DNA of 64,000 bases from Novosphingobium sp. ERN07 (GCF_012641335.1 NZ_JABAID010000003.1:186001-250000), one strand, 5' to 3'; positions 25,658 to 34,828 are shown, numbered from the stretch's first letter. Made by a program: numbers and translations. The notes: generated by a model not told the origin, from the letters alone.

Positions 25658-26968
25658 AGCTGGACACCCGCAAAAACCGATGGAGTTTCTGCGTCGTTGG
25701 TGATTCATTGAACGAGAGCGATCATGGAGAGCCGTGGTGGATCCGAAGTCCCTGTTCAGTTTGAGCGATCATGTTGAAGCCTTGAGCAAGGACGGCGATC
25801 CGCTTGAGGTTCTGCAACAGACGGTGGACTATGAATATTTCCGGGCCTGCTTGGTTGAAGGGCTCGGCTACGGCGATGGGGCCAAGGGCGGGCGATTGCC
25901 GTTCGATCCGGTTATGATGTTCAAGGCGCTGGTCCTTCAGGCTCAGCACAACCTCTCGGATGCACGGAAGGAGTTCATGATCCGGGATCGGCTGAGTTGG
26001 TTGCGCTTCCTTGGGCTGTCGCTCGGGGACCGGACCCCGGACGAGAACACGATCCGGCATTTCCGCAACCGCCTGACCGAGACCGGAACGCTCAAGAGGG
26101 TGATGAAGGCCTTTGACTGGCAACTGCAGAAGAAGGGCTACATCCCGATGTCCGGACAGATTGTTGATGCCTCGCTGGTGCCTGCGCCCAAGCAGCGAAA
26201 CACCGAAGGTGAACGCGAGGCGATCAAGTCTGGCATGAGCGCGAAGGATATCTGGCCCGATGAACCGAACAAGGCCGCGCAAAAGGACATCGATGCACGC
26301 TGGACGCTCAAGATCGGCGGCAAGGTGCGTCATCGCGCGGATGGCACACCGTTGCCCATGATTGCCCTGCCGGTCTTCGGCTACAAATCACATATCAGCA
26401 TAGACCGGCGCTTCGGCTTCATCCGGGAGATGGCGGTGACGTCGGGCTCGACCGCCGATGGGAGGCTGCTTCGTCATGTCGTGAGCGCCGACAACACCGG
26501 CTCCGATGTCTGGGCAGACAGTGCCTATCGCTCAAAGCGCAACGAGAAGTGGTTGTCTGATCGGATGCTCACGTCCCGAATTCACCGGCGCAAACTCAAG
26601 GGTAAGCCCATGCCAAAGGCAATCGCCCGAGCCAATGCCGCAAAGTCTTCGATCCGGGCCCATGTCGAGCATGTCTTCGCGCATCAGAAGAACCGCTTCG
26701 GACTGTTCATCCGCACCATCGGCCTGGGCCCGTGCCGAAGCGAAGCTCACCCTTTGTAATCTGGCTTACAACTTCAACAGGCTGATCTTCCACGAGCGCC
26801 GGGAAAGCATGGGATCACTCTGCCTGAAATCCCGAAGAACCGGGGCAAACTGCCCGAATTACCGACCGAAACAGACCAGCGGCGGGTCGGTATAGCCGAA
26901 AAGCACAGGGAGCAGCCCTCCTCGGACCAACCCGCCTCGAACTACACGGTTTTTGCAGGTGTCCAGCT
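25658..26968 (+). mobile_element. IS5-type insertion sequence, about 1.31 kb
   Basis: The ends are 22-bp imperfect inverted repeats: AGCTGGACACCCGCAAAAAC... on the left (25658-25679) and its reverse complement with one mismatch on the right (26947-26968). They bracket one IS5-family transposase frame. Flanking bases are CTA before and TAT after, so only a 2-bp TA repeat is possible and the 4-bp IS5 duplication is not intact. The right end abuts an IS30 fragment, showing insertion into older IS debris. Confidence 0.85.
25734..26895 (+). pseudogene. IS5-family transposase, frameshifted near its C-terminus
   Basis: The first 330 residues are a complete-looking IS5-group transposase (PFDPVMMFKALVLQAQHNLSDARKEF, RTPDENTIRHFRNRL, GQIVDASLVPAPKQRN, ADSAYRSKRNEKWL, HVEHVFAHQKNRFGL). 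At the G-run 26726-26728 the frame slips: the reading frame gives IRTIGLGPCRSEAHPL and stops, while the other frame continues the expected ending as ARAEAKLTLCNLAYNFNRLIF. One extra base explains this. The second frame closes at 26895. The start is GTG. The element is probably immobile unless the shift is a sequencing error or a programmed slip. Confidence 0.8.
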
Positions 26969-27117
26969 ATTTGAGCTGCGATCTGCTCGGTCATGACCTC
27001 AGTGGAAGTTCGGAATCCGAGGCACTTGCGCGGTGTGTTGTTCCACCTCTGGCCAATGGCCGCCAGATCAGAATCAGGCAGAGAGGTAGTATCAGTATCA
27101 ATCGGGAAAAATCGCCG
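26969..27117 (-). pseudogene. IS30-family transposase C-terminal fragment
   Basis: The minus strand encodes RRFFPIDTDTTSLPDSDL, then AAIGQRWNNTPRKCLGFRT and STEVMTEQIAAQI, the typical C-terminal end of IS30 transposases (consensus of the N-x-RPRK-x-LG-[FY]-[RK]-TP type). The rest of the gene is missing on both sides; the IS5-type element begins at its downstream edge. Confidence 0.7.
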
Positions 27118-27189
27118 AATACGGCTGACCTGCCATGGGTAATTTCCTCCAGTTGCGATTAGAGTCCGGCCATCACGAGGACGGACGAG

Positions 27190-27342
27190 GTGAAGCGCAA
27201 GAGGTTTACGGAAGAGCAGATCATCGGGGTATTGAAGGACGCGGAGTCCGGGGTGAAGACCGCTGACCTGGCTCGACGGCATGGCATCTCCGAGGCGACG
27301 ATCTACAACTTGAAGGCCAAGTAAGGTGGCATGGAGGTGGAT
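27190..27342 (+). pseudogene. IS3-family OrfA fragment with a nonsense codon
   Basis: From a GTG at 27190 the frame reads KRKRFTEEQIIGVLKDAE, then SGVKTADLARRHGISEATIY and NLKAK, the N-terminus of IS3-family (IS407/ISR-type) OrfA with its helix-turn-helix. It then meets TAA at 27322-27324 where the family has Tyr (YGGMEV), and continues GGMEV for a few codons before similarity ends. OrfB is absent. Confidence 0.75.
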
Positions 27343-27893
27343 CCGCGTTCGGACGCTGTCCCTCACGAACGGCGACACGAACGAGAGATCAATCTTCTCA
27401 CTCATTTCTATTTCCTCAAAAATCATGATCTGTAAATTTGCCCTCAAGACACTCCCCGAATGGCTTAATGAGCCAGCTAGGTATCCTCGCTGGGCTGCGG
27501 AACGGAGCAGCTCCGCGTTCACGACCATCGTGACCAAGCACGATCCGGTCGCCATAGATTGGGGCTTTGGCGCGCAATCATGCGCCAGCGGGCTGAGAGG
27601 GGTGGGACGCGCGCCGACGGGTCAACGCTCTGTTTTAGAACGAAACATTTCTTCCGTTTGGGCGTGAATCGCTCACGATCTCACTTCTAGATTGTGTGAA
27701 TCTCAATCTCAGGTTGTGCCAGTGCTAGATGCACCTACGCGGCATCTGGGCGCACTTCGGGCAGGGCAAAGGACCGTTCGTGACACTTTACCTGCGGGCA
27801 AAGTGTCACAGAGGACAAATGTTGGATTTCGTGGGGTGGGGGGCACGGAAGGGATTCACAGGAATCCCGATATGTGCTTTCTTGAATCACGAA
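27343..27893. other. Gene-free stretch with one strong hairpin
   Basis: No protein-like frame with host codon use was found in this 550-bp gap between the IS3 remnant and the next gene. It ends in a run of sequence with lower GC at third codon positions. The clearest structure is the inverted repeat at 27780-27809. Confidence 0.45.
27780..27809. repeat. Perfect inverted repeat GTGACACTTT / AAAGTGTCAC
   Basis: Two 10-bp arms flank a 10-nt spacer. It lies about 85 bp before the probable start of the next gene, where an operator for autoregulation would be expected. The spacing of one helical turn between arm edges suits a dimeric winged-helix protein. Confidence 0.6.
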
Positions 27894-28469
27894 ATGTTCC
27901 ATTCCGTGAACCTTCCCGGCCCATCAGAGATGTCGCTCCTGCTTGATCGGCTTGCGCAAGTCAGCAGCAGGCCGCGCTACGCTTTCATGGTGCTCAGCCT
28001 GATTGCTGAAGTGACGGATGCGAATGGTGAGGCTGGGCCATTTGTGCGGCGCGGTGCCAAGCAGTTCACATTGCGCGATTTCCTGTGCGATAGCCTTGCG
28101 CCGATGGGCGGGCGCGATCCCCGGCGGATTGCGCTGGCAGAGCGGGTGAAATCCGACCTGATCCTTGAAGATCGGATGCCGCAAGATCCCGCCGCCGCTG
28201 CCGCGTTGGTGGAAGATGAAGTGCGCGAAAGAGTGCGGGCTTCGGGCAAGACCAATCTAAGCAGGGCCGTGTCCGAACTGGTTGGTGCAGGGCTTTTGCG
28301 GCGATATTACAAAGGTTTCGCCGTCGATCACGAAAATCGCGGCGGGCAGCGCCACGCGGTTTATGTGCCGCAGGGGCTGGCGTGCTGCCTCCTGCCCCAA
28401 CGCCAGCCTGCGCCGCCGCCAAGACCGGTTCGCAAGGTGCCAGTGCAGGGGGAACTTCGCTTCGGCTGA
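27894..28469 (+). CDS. Hypothetical protein with predicted winged-helix character
   Basis: About 191 residues, not assigned to a named family. The middle is charged and helical (LRDFLCDSLAPMGGRDPRRIALAERVKSDLI), and the C-terminal part (LSRAVSELVGAGLLRRYYKGFAVDHENRGGQRHAVYV) looks like a recognition helix followed by a wing, so it may bind DNA. Three starts are possible: 27819 has GAGGA before it, 27894 begins host-like codon use, and 27930 begins the most compact domain. It borders the IS zone on one side and the SLC13 permease on the other. Confidence 0.6.
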   Translation: MFHSVNLPGPSEMSLLLDRLAQVSSRPRYAFMVLSLIAEVTDANGEAGPFVRRGAKQFTLRDFLCDSLAPMGGRDPRRIALAERVKSDLILEDRMPQDPAAAAALVEDEVRERVRASGKTNLSRAVSELVGAGLLRRYYKGFAVDHENRGGQRHAVYVPQGLACCLLPQRQPAPPPRPVRKVPVQGELRFG

Positions 28470-28505
28470 TGGGAACCTGAACAGCGGTTAAGCATTGTCG
28501 ATGTG

Positions 28506-30269
28506 ATGACGCAGCCCCAATGGCTTTCGCTGGCCACTCTCGGCGGGATGATGGCCCTGTTTCTGTGGGGCCGGTTTCGGTATGATGTAACCGCCGTGAT
28601 CGCGCTGTTGGTCGCCGTTGCCATTGGCGTGGTTTCGCCAAAGGCCGCGTTTACCGGCTTTTCCGACGATATCGTGGTGATCGTGGGGTCGGCTCTGGTG
28701 CTGTCTGCCGCCGTGCAGCGATCTGGCGTGATCGAACGGTTGCTGCAATCCTTGGCCCAGCGCATCAAGCGGCCGCAGGGGCAGATGCTGGTGCTGTCCG
28801 CCGCTGTTGGCGTGGCGTCCGGCTTTATCAAGAACGTCGGCGCGCTGGCGATGCTTATGCCGGGCGCGGTGCAGATGGCGCGGAAAAATCAGGCTTCGCC
28901 ATCGCTCTATCTGATGCCGATGGCGTTCGCATCGCTGCTGGGCGGGCTGACCACTTTGATCGGCACTTCGCCCAATATCATCGTGTCCCGCGTGCGCGAG
29001 GAGATGACCGGCGAGCCATTTCGCATGTTCGACTACCTGCCGACCGGCCTTGCGCTGCTGGCAGTAGGGCTGGTGTTCCTGAGCTTTGGCTGGCGTCTGC
29101 TGCCGACCAACCGCAATGCCGCGCAAGGCATGGACGAGGCGATCAACATATCGTCCTATGTGATCGAGGCGACCGTCAGCGAAGGATCGCCGGTGGCCGG
29201 GCTGACCGTGGACGCGTTTCGCGAGCGGCATGAGGGCGAGATTGAAGTGACCGGGCTGGTGCGTGGTGACATGCGCGGCGCGGTAGATCACGCCACGCAC
29301 ATTCATGAGGGCGACGTGCTGATCCTGAGCGGCGAGCCGAACACCCTTGAGCGGGTTGTGGGCGCTGAGCGACTGGTACTTGGCGGTGATGACGATCAGT
29401 CGGTAAATGTTGACAGCCTTGGCGTGATCGAGGCGGTGATCCATGCCGATTCTGCGCTGATCGGTCGCACTGCACGGCGGCTGCAGATGCGCGACCGGCT
29501 TGGCATAAATCTGATCGCCATCTCGCGCGAGGGTGAGACGATTGCCAGCAAACCGGGCAATACGGTACTTCAGGCCGGTGACGTGATCGTGCTGCAAGGC
29601 CCGCTGGAAACGATGCCCGCCCGCCTTTCCGAGATGGGCGCGTTGCCGCTGGCGCAGCGCAAGATCGGCCTTGGTTCGCGCAAATCGCGCTGGTTGCCGC
29701 TGATCATCCTCGCCGCAGCGATGGTCGCCGCAGGCAGCGGCTTCATGCCGGCAGCACTGGCGTTCTTCGCAGCGGCAGGTTTGACCGTGATCACCGGGGC
29801 CTTGCCCGTTGACGAGGCCTATAAGGCAATCGAATGGCCAATCCTGATCATGCTGGCGGCGCTGATCCCGGTCAGCGAATCCTTGCAGACCACCGGCGCT
29901 TCGGACGTGATCGCAAAGCTGCTGGCCGATCTTGCCGTGCAACTTCCTGCATGGGGCGCTGTGGCGCTGATCCTTGTGGCGGCGATGGCGGTGACGCCGT
30001 TCCTGAACAATGCTGCCACGGTACTGGTCATGGCACCGATTGCGGCAGTCTTTGCCGAACAACTCCACTACCGCCCCGAAGCTTTCCTTATTGCGACAGC
30101 GGTGGGTGCAGGGTGTGATTTCCTCACGCCTATCGGCCACCAGTGCAACACGCTTGTGCTGGGGCCGGGCGGCTATCGCTTTGGCGATTACGCAAGGCTG
30201 GGCGCGCCGCTTTCAGTGCTGGTGGTGACAATTGGCACGCCGCTGATCCTGTGGGCTTGGCCGCTTTGA
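28506..30269 (+). CDS. SLC13/DASS-type permease with internal TrkA-C domains
   Basis: About 587 residues. Two sets of membrane helices flank a soluble insert of about 200 residues holding two TrkA-C-like domains (SPVAGLTVDAFRERHEG, and GINLIAISREGETIASKPGNTVLQAGDVIVLQG). The helical parts carry the DASS signatures LLGGLTTLIGTSPNIIVS and DFLTPIGHQCNTLVLGPG, the paired SNT-like sites for Na+ and substrate. Relatives carry dicarboxylates, sulfate or related anions; which one cannot be read here. GTG at 28503 is an alternative start. Confidence 0.87.
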   Translation: MTQPQWLSLATLGGMMALFLWGRFRYDVTAVIALLVAVAIGVVSPKAAFTGFSDDIVVIVGSALVLSAAVQRSGVIERLLQSLAQRIKRPQGQMLVLSAAVGVASGFIKNVGALAMLMPGAVQMARKNQASPSLYLMPMAFASLLGGLTTLIGTSPNIIVSRVREEMTGEPFRMFDYLPTGLALLAVGLVFLSFGWRLLPTNRNAAQGMDEAINISSYVIEATVSEGSPVAGLTVDAFRERHEGEIEVTGLVRGDMRGAVDHATHIHEGDVLILSGEPNTLERVVGAERLVLGGDDDQSVNVDSLGVIEAVIHADSALIGRTARRLQMRDRLGINLIAISREGETIASKPGNTVLQAGDVIVLQGPLETMPARLSEMGALPLAQRKIGLGSRKSRWLPLIILAAAMVAAGSGFMPAALAFFAAAGLTVITGALPVDEAYKAIEWPILIMLAALIPVSESLQTTGASDVIAKLLADLAVQLPAWGAVALILVAAMAVTPFLNNAATVLVMAPIAAVFAEQLHYRPEAFLIATAVGAGCDFLTPIGHQCNTLVLGPGGYRFGDYARLGAPLSVLVVTIGTPLILWAWPL

Positions 30270-30425
30270 CGGCGTTATGCGTCGAGTTACTGGGTTTGTG
30301 CATGTGCTATTCATAGCACTGCGTCTGCTTCGTGCACGGCAGCAGTGGCCCGGTGCCGAATGACGTATTGTCAAAGCGCCTGCATCACACCTTAGCTTGT
30401 CATCGATTTCGATGGAGCAGATAGC

Positions 30426-31046
30426 ATGGGTTTTATCGGCAGGGCCGCAGGTTTTGCGTTGTTGATGGCGGTGTGCGCGGCAAATCCGGCTGCTGCACAG
30501 AGCGATCCGCCTGCAGCGACAGCGCAAGCTCCATTATCCTTCGTGCCTGCGGATTTTGCGGTTCCGACGCTGATCGAGGGACCGGGATTCCGGCTGGTGC
30601 CGCTTGGCCCCGCCTTGGTGAAAGTCGATTTCGACGCCTATATGTCATCGATAGAGCATTTGCAGCAGACCTTTACGCGCAGCGCCGCATGGCCGCACGC
30701 GGGCCTTTCTGACGCTGATGCGATGCAGGATATGAATATGGAACAGGCGCGGTTTCAGGGCCGCAAGTCCTTTGCCTATGCCGTGCTGACGCCCGATGGC
30801 TCGCGCGAACGAGGCAGCGTCTATGTCTCGCCCAGCCCGGTGCCGGGATATGATGCGGTGGTGCGGCTGTGGGTCACCAAGGCTGAATACGACGCAGGGT
30901 TTGACGCGCAGCTTTATGCGTGGGTGCAAATCTGGGTAGCCAAGGACTGGCCCTTTGCCAAAGTGGCCTATCCGGGCCGGGCAATCGCGTGGGATGAGTG
31001 GGACGCTGCTGTTGCGGGGCTGAGGGCCAAAGCGCCCGGCGGATAG
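30426..31046 (+). CDS. Exported GNAT-like protein
   Basis: A 206-residue protein with a signal peptide (FALLMAVCAANPAAAQ). The mature part resembles a shortened GNAT acetyltransferase: GPGFRLVPLGPALVKVDFDAYM near the start, RKSFAYAVLTPDG followed by GSVYVSPSP in the middle, and LYAWVQIWVAKDWPF near the end. GNAT enzymes need acetyl-CoA, which is not known in the periplasm, so an exported member is unusual and may have another ligand. GGAG lies 8 nt before the ATG. Confidence 0.65.
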   Translation: MGFIGRAAGFALLMAVCAANPAAAQSDPPAATAQAPLSFVPADFAVPTLIEGPGFRLVPLGPALVKVDFDAYMSSIEHLQQTFTRSAAWPHAGLSDADAMQDMNMEQARFQGRKSFAYAVLTPDGSRERGSVYVSPSPVPGYDAVVRLWVTKAEYDAGFDAQLYAWVQIWVAKDWPFAKVAYPGRAIAWDEWDAAVAGLRAKAPGG

Positions 31047-31127
31047 AAACTGCGGCGGGTGGGAACCAAATCGGGCTTTGTGCGTGTAGGGTAAAGACCC
31101 ACGCCGGGTTCCCCCCCCCAATCTGGA

Positions 31128-31496
31128 GTGCAAGTGCCGCCAAGCCGCCCGCGCCTTTTTCTGCCCCGCCTTGTTGTGCTTCGTCTGCTGACGCTGTTGC
31201 TGCTGGCAATGATTGGCGTGCAGGCAAGCGAACCGGTGCGCCCGTTGCAGCACAAGGCAGGTTCGGCATTCAGCGCGGCGACCGCGGACGTTGCCATTGT
31301 GGGTTCGCGGCGGGCGGTGGCGGATAAATTCGCGCCCGTGCCCATGCCGTCCGTGCTGCACAGCGCGCCTGCCGTTGCGGCTTTGGTGATGCTGGCTATT
31401 CTGCTGGTGCCGAACCGGCCATATTCCACTGGCCCACCGCGCCTTGCACGGCGAACATTTCGCCCAGCGCCAGCAAGAGCGCCTCCTTTTTCCTGA
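31128..31496 (+). CDS. Small membrane protein with proline/arginine-rich tail
   Basis: About 122 residues with two hydrophobic segments (VVLRLLTLLLLAMIGV, and AVAALVMLAILLV) and an ending rich in Pro and Arg (GPPRLARRTFRPAPARAPPFS). Small proteins of this look are found near metal-efflux genes in sphingomonads, but no such genes are present here. The start is uncertain (GTG without a good ribosome-binding site). It may be real because its codon use is host-like. Confidence 0.4.
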   Translation: MQVPPSRPRLFLPRLVVLRLLTLLLLAMIGVQASEPVRPLQHKAGSAFSAATADVAIVGSRRAVADKFAPVPMPSVLHSAPAVAALVMLAILLVPNRPYSTGPPRLARRTFRPAPARAPPFS

Positions 31497-31543
31497 ATCG
31501 CCGCTGGTGCGCGCCATCGCGCGCCCGTTTCCCCGATTCAGGA
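31491..31543 (+). promoter_or_regulatory. Nested hairpin at the ribosome-binding site of the next gene
   Basis: TCCTGAATCG (31491-31500) pairs with CGATTCAGGA (31534-31543), and inside lies a second stem GCGCG-CCAT-CGCGC (31509-31522). The right outer arm overlaps the GGAG used by the gene at 31552. The stem would hide that site, so it may act as an RNA switch, or it may be the terminator of the upstream gene. Confidence 0.5.
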
Positions 31544-31551
31544 GCAATGTT

Positions 31552-31854
31552 ATGACCACTGTTGCCAAGGGCGAGCCCGCCGCGCCAGTCCGCCGTGCCC
31601 ATATCGAAGCGGCACTTGCGCGCTATCCGCATATCGCACCCGATACGCTGGCCGATCTGCTGCACTGGTTCCGCAAGGAGGCCAGTGCCACTGATTTGCG
31701 CATCGTGGCCGCCGATCCAAGATTGGAGGCACGCTATCAGGCGTTCAAGGCCGATCATCTCGACAGATTGCACGGCGCCAACCTGTTCTGGATTGCCGCC
31801 GCTGCGCTTTCGGCAGGAATGCTGGCGCTGTGGACGTTCTGGGACGTGATCTGA
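31552..31854 (+). CDS. Small C-tail-anchored membrane protein
   Basis: A 100-residue protein: a soluble basic-helical part (RRAHIEAALARYPHIAPDTL, then ADLLHWFRKEASATDLRIVAA) and one C-terminal membrane helix (LFWIAAAALSAGMLALWTFW). The start at 31552 has GGAG 8 nt upstream, which is why the longer frame was rejected. It precedes the YbaL-type antiporter by 76 bp, and a shared transcript is likely. Family not recognised. Confidence 0.7.
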   Translation: MTTVAKGEPAAPVRRAHIEAALARYPHIAPDTLADLLHWFRKEASATDLRIVAADPRLEARYQAFKADHLDRLHGANLFWIAAAALSAGMLALWTFWDVI

Positions 31855-31930
31855 TGCTGCAGCGCTCCATCACGAATACCGCCCACGGCCCCGATGCCGT
31901 TGCGCAAACCATTTTCGTTCAAGGAAAACC

Positions 31931-33583
31931 ATGCCCCACCACACTCCGCTGATCGGTACGATTGTCGCCGGTCTTGTCGTCGCTTTCATCATGGGGGCGC
32001 TGGCGCATCGGCTGCGGATATCGCCGCTGGTCGGTTATCTCTTCGCCGGTGTGCTGATCGGCCCTTTCACGCCGGGCTTCGTTGCTGATTCCGGGCTTGC
32101 CAACGAGCTTGCCGAACTTGGCGTGATCCTGCTGATGTTCGGTGTGGGCCTGCACTTTTCGTTGCGTGATCTGCTGGCGGTCAAGAATATCGCGGTGCCG
32201 GGGGCGGTGGTGCAGATTGCTGCCGCTACCGCGCTGGGCGTGGCGCTTTCGTGGGGCCTGGGCTGGTCGCTGGTAACCGGGCTGGTCTTCGGCCTTTCGC
32301 TTTCAGTGGCGAGCACGGTGGTGCTGCTGCGCGCGTTGCAGGGGCACAAGCTGGTCGAAACGGAGCAGGGCCGTATCGCGGTGGGGTGGCTGATCGTTGA
32401 GGATCTGGTCATGGTCATTGCCATCGTGCTGTTGCCAGTGCTGGCCGATATCGGCCGCAGCGGCGAAGTGACGGGCAGCGCCATCGCCTATACGCTGGGC
32501 GAAGCGGGGCTGAAGGTCGTGGGCTTTGTGCTGGTCATGCTGGTGGCGGGCAAGCGGATCATTCCGGCCGTGCTGCACTGGGCCGCGCATTCGGGATCGC
32601 GTGAGCTGTTCCGTCTGGCCGTACTGGCCATCGCGCTGGGCGTGGCCTTTGGCGCGGCTTTCATGTTCGACGTGTCATTCGCGCTGGGCGCGTTCTTTGC
32701 AGGCATGATTCTGGGCGAAACGCCGCTAAGCCGTCGCGCTGCTGAAGAGACATTGCCGCTGCGCGATGCCTTTGCGGTTTTGTTCTTCGTGTCGGTGGGA
32801 ATGCTGTTCGATCCTGCGGTGGTGGTGGAACAGCCGCTGCCATTGCTGGGCACGGTGCTGATCATCCTGTTCGGCAAATCGCTGGCGGCCTATCTTATCG
32901 TCAAGGCGTTTGGCCATCCGCACCGCACCGCGATGGTGGTTTCGGCCAGCCTTGCGCAGATTGGCGAATTTTCGTTCATCCTGGCCGGGCTTGGGACCGG
33001 CCTTGGCCTGATCCCGCCCGAAGCGCGCGATCTGGTGCTGGGCGGGGCAATCATCTCCATCCTTGCCAATCCCATCATCTTTTCGTTCGCTGCCGGGTCG
33101 ATGGCCAAAGCCGGGAAGGTCGCTGCCCAGCGCGCGGCAGCAGTGGAGGAGCGGCGCGAGGCAGAGCGCCGCGAACACCTGATCCTTGTCGGCTATGGCC
33201 GGGTGGGCAAACTGGTGGCAGCAGGCACGCGCGAAGCCGGCCGTGCTATCGTCATCATTGAGGATCAGGAAGACATCGCGCGCCTTGCCCGAACCGATGG
33301 TTTTCCGGTGGTTTCGGGTAACGCCGCCAGCATGGATACTCTGCGCGAGGCAGGCATTCTGGACGCCAGCAAACTGGTCATCGCGATTCCCGAAGGGTTC
33401 GAAGCGGGCGGCGTGGTAGAAAACGCACGCAGGCTCAACGCTGCCGTTTCGGTGATCGCGCGCGCGCATTCCGATGCGGAAGTGCGGCACTTGCAGGAAC
33501 ACGGCGCGCACAATGTTGTGATGGGCGAACGCGAGATCGCGGGCCGAATGCTGGCGCTGCTGGCCGATATGCGGAAGGGTTAG
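31931..33583 (+). CDS. ybaL: KefB/YbaL-type cation:proton antiporter with TrkA-N domain
   Basis: A 550-residue CPA2 antiporter. About 12 membrane helices (for example ELGVILLMFGVGLHFSLRDL, LSLSVASTVVLLRALQG, MILGETPLSRRAAEETLPLRD) are followed by a cytoplasmic Rossmann domain from about residue 415 (HLILVGYGRVGKLVAAG, RAIVIIEDQEDIARL, ASKLVIAIPEGFEAGGVV) that binds a nucleotide and gates K+ or Na+ efflux. Length and layout match E. coli YbaL. AGGA precedes the ATG. The stop overlaps the convergent aminotransferase stop by 4 bp. Confidence 0.9.
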   Translation: MPHHTPLIGTIVAGLVVAFIMGALAHRLRISPLVGYLFAGVLIGPFTPGFVADSGLANELAELGVILLMFGVGLHFSLRDLLAVKNIAVPGAVVQIAAATALGVALSWGLGWSLVTGLVFGLSLSVASTVVLLRALQGHKLVETEQGRIAVGWLIVEDLVMVIAIVLLPVLADIGRSGEVTGSAIAYTLGEAGLKVVGFVLVMLVAGKRIIPAVLHWAAHSGSRELFRLAVLAIALGVAFGAAFMFDVSFALGAFFAGMILGETPLSRRAAEETLPLRDAFAVLFFVSVGMLFDPAVVVEQPLPLLGTVLIILFGKSLAAYLIVKAFGHPHRTAMVVSASLAQIGEFSFILAGLGTGLGLIPPEARDLVLGGAIISILANPIIFSFAAGSMAKAGKVAAQRAAAVEERREAERREHLILVGYGRVGKLVAAGTREAGRAIVIIEDQEDIARLARTDGFPVVSGNAASMDTLREAGILDASKLVIAIPEGFEAGGVVENARRLNAAVSVIARAHSDAEVRHLQEHGAHNVVMGEREIAGRMLALLADMRKG

Positions 33584-34749
33584 GCGGTACGATCTCGCCA
33601 CCGTGCCAGCCGATCCACAGCCTCGGCCAGCATGGCTTCGGGTTTGCAGTGGCACAGGCGGGCGATGTGGGTGGGGGCGTTTGCGCCTTCCCACAGGGCG
33701 GAGAGGGGGATGGCGGCGACGCCTGCCTCGTTGACGGCGCGCTGGGCGAAAGTCCGGTCGTCCAGCGCGATGCCGGACGCGGGTAGGTCAACGCAGGTAA
33801 ACCATGTGGCGGCGCTTCGCAGCAGGGCAAAGCCTTCGCGCGTCAGCTGTTCGAGCAGATGCTCGCGCGTTTCGGCCCATCGGGCGGTGCAGCTTTGCGC
33901 GATGTCCGGGCGATCCATCGCTTCGGCCACCGCCCATTGCAGCATCGGCGGGGTGGTGAACGTCAGGAACTGGTGTGCGCGGCCAACCACGGCGGCAACC
34001 TGCGGCGCGGCGACGATCCAGCCGACTTTCCAGCCGGTCGCGCCGAAGATCTTGCCTGCTGAGCCGATTTTCAGGGCGTGGCTCTCCATGCCGGGTTGGG
34101 CGAGGAGTGAGGCGTGGGCGTGGCCATCGAAGCGGACGTTTTCCCACACTTCGTCGCAGATCGCGAAGAGATCATGCGCCACGCAGAGTTCGGCCAGCAT
34201 GGCGAGGTCTGCTGCGCTGGCGACGGTGCCGGTGGGGTTCAGCGGATCGTTGAGCACCAGCGCGCGGGTGCGCGGCGTTATCGCGGCTTCTATCGCGGCG
34301 CGATCATAGTGCCACAGCGGCGGGCGCAGCGCGACGAACACCGGCACGCCGCCCGCGCGGCGGACAAGGGGTGCGTAGGCATCGTAGGCAGGCGAAAAGA
34401 GCAGTACTTCATCGCCCGGTTGCACCACGGCAAGGATGGCCGAGGCCACGGCCTCTGTCGCGCCGGAAGTGACGATGACGCTGGTAGGTGGCAGATCCAG
34501 CCCTTGCGTGCGGGCATAGAACGCAGCCACGGCGCGGCGCAGTTCGGGCAGACCTGCCATTGGCGGATACTGGTGCGATTGTTCCGCGCAGGCGCGGGCC
34601 AGTGCATCGAGCAGCGCGGGCGGCGGCGGGCCATCGGGGAAGCCTTGACCTAGATTTATCGCGCCGGTCTGGCGCGCAAGGCCCGACATTTCTTCGAAGA
34701 TCGTCACCGGCATTTCGGCGTAGATCGGGTGGAGGCGGGGTGCTGTCAT
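33580..34749 (-). CDS. PLP-dependent class I/II aminotransferase
   Basis: A 389-residue fold-type I aminotransferase. The N-terminal INLGQGFPDGPPPPALLDAL, the VTSGATEAVASAILAVVQPGD segment, LNDPLNPTG and the PLP lysine in KIGSAGKIFGATGWKVGW are all present. This set fits the methionine/kynurenine/glutamine transaminase group (YbdL type), which makes 2-oxo acids from amino acids. An aryl-pyruvate product would link to IorAB, but that is conjecture. The start at 34749 fits the family N-terminus; the upstream extension is antisense to the trhO promoter. Confidence 0.87.
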   Translation of the reverse strand: MTAPRLHPIYAEMPVTIFEEMSGLARQTGAINLGQGFPDGPPPPALLDALARACAEQSHQYPPMAGLPELRRAVAAFYARTQGLDLPPTSVIVTSGATEAVASAILAVVQPGDEVLLFSPAYDAYAPLVRRAGGVPVFVALRPPLWHYDRAAIEAAITPRTRALVLNDPLNPTGTVASAADLAMLAELCVAHDLFAICDEVWENVRFDGHAHASLLAQPGMESHALKIGSAGKIFGATGWKVGWIVAAPQVAAVVGRAHQFLTFTTPPMLQWAVAEAMDRPDIAQSCTARWAETREHLLEQLTREGFALLRSAATWFTCVDLPASGIALDDRTFAQRAVNEAGVAAIPLSALWEGANAPTHIARLCHCKPEAMLAEAVDRLARWRDRTA

Positions 34750-34828
34750 CGTGGAAGAACCTAGCCGGGGGGCAGGGGCGGTTGCAATGCGTCTGGCGAT
34801 TTTCGCCCGCTTCGCTAAAGGCAGGGCC

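Noticed and set aside
28488..30140. A 550-codon frame antisense to the SLC13 permease
   Set aside because: Composition dominated by His, Gln and Arg, with no membrane or enzyme motif; it results from the GC-rich third positions of the sense gene.
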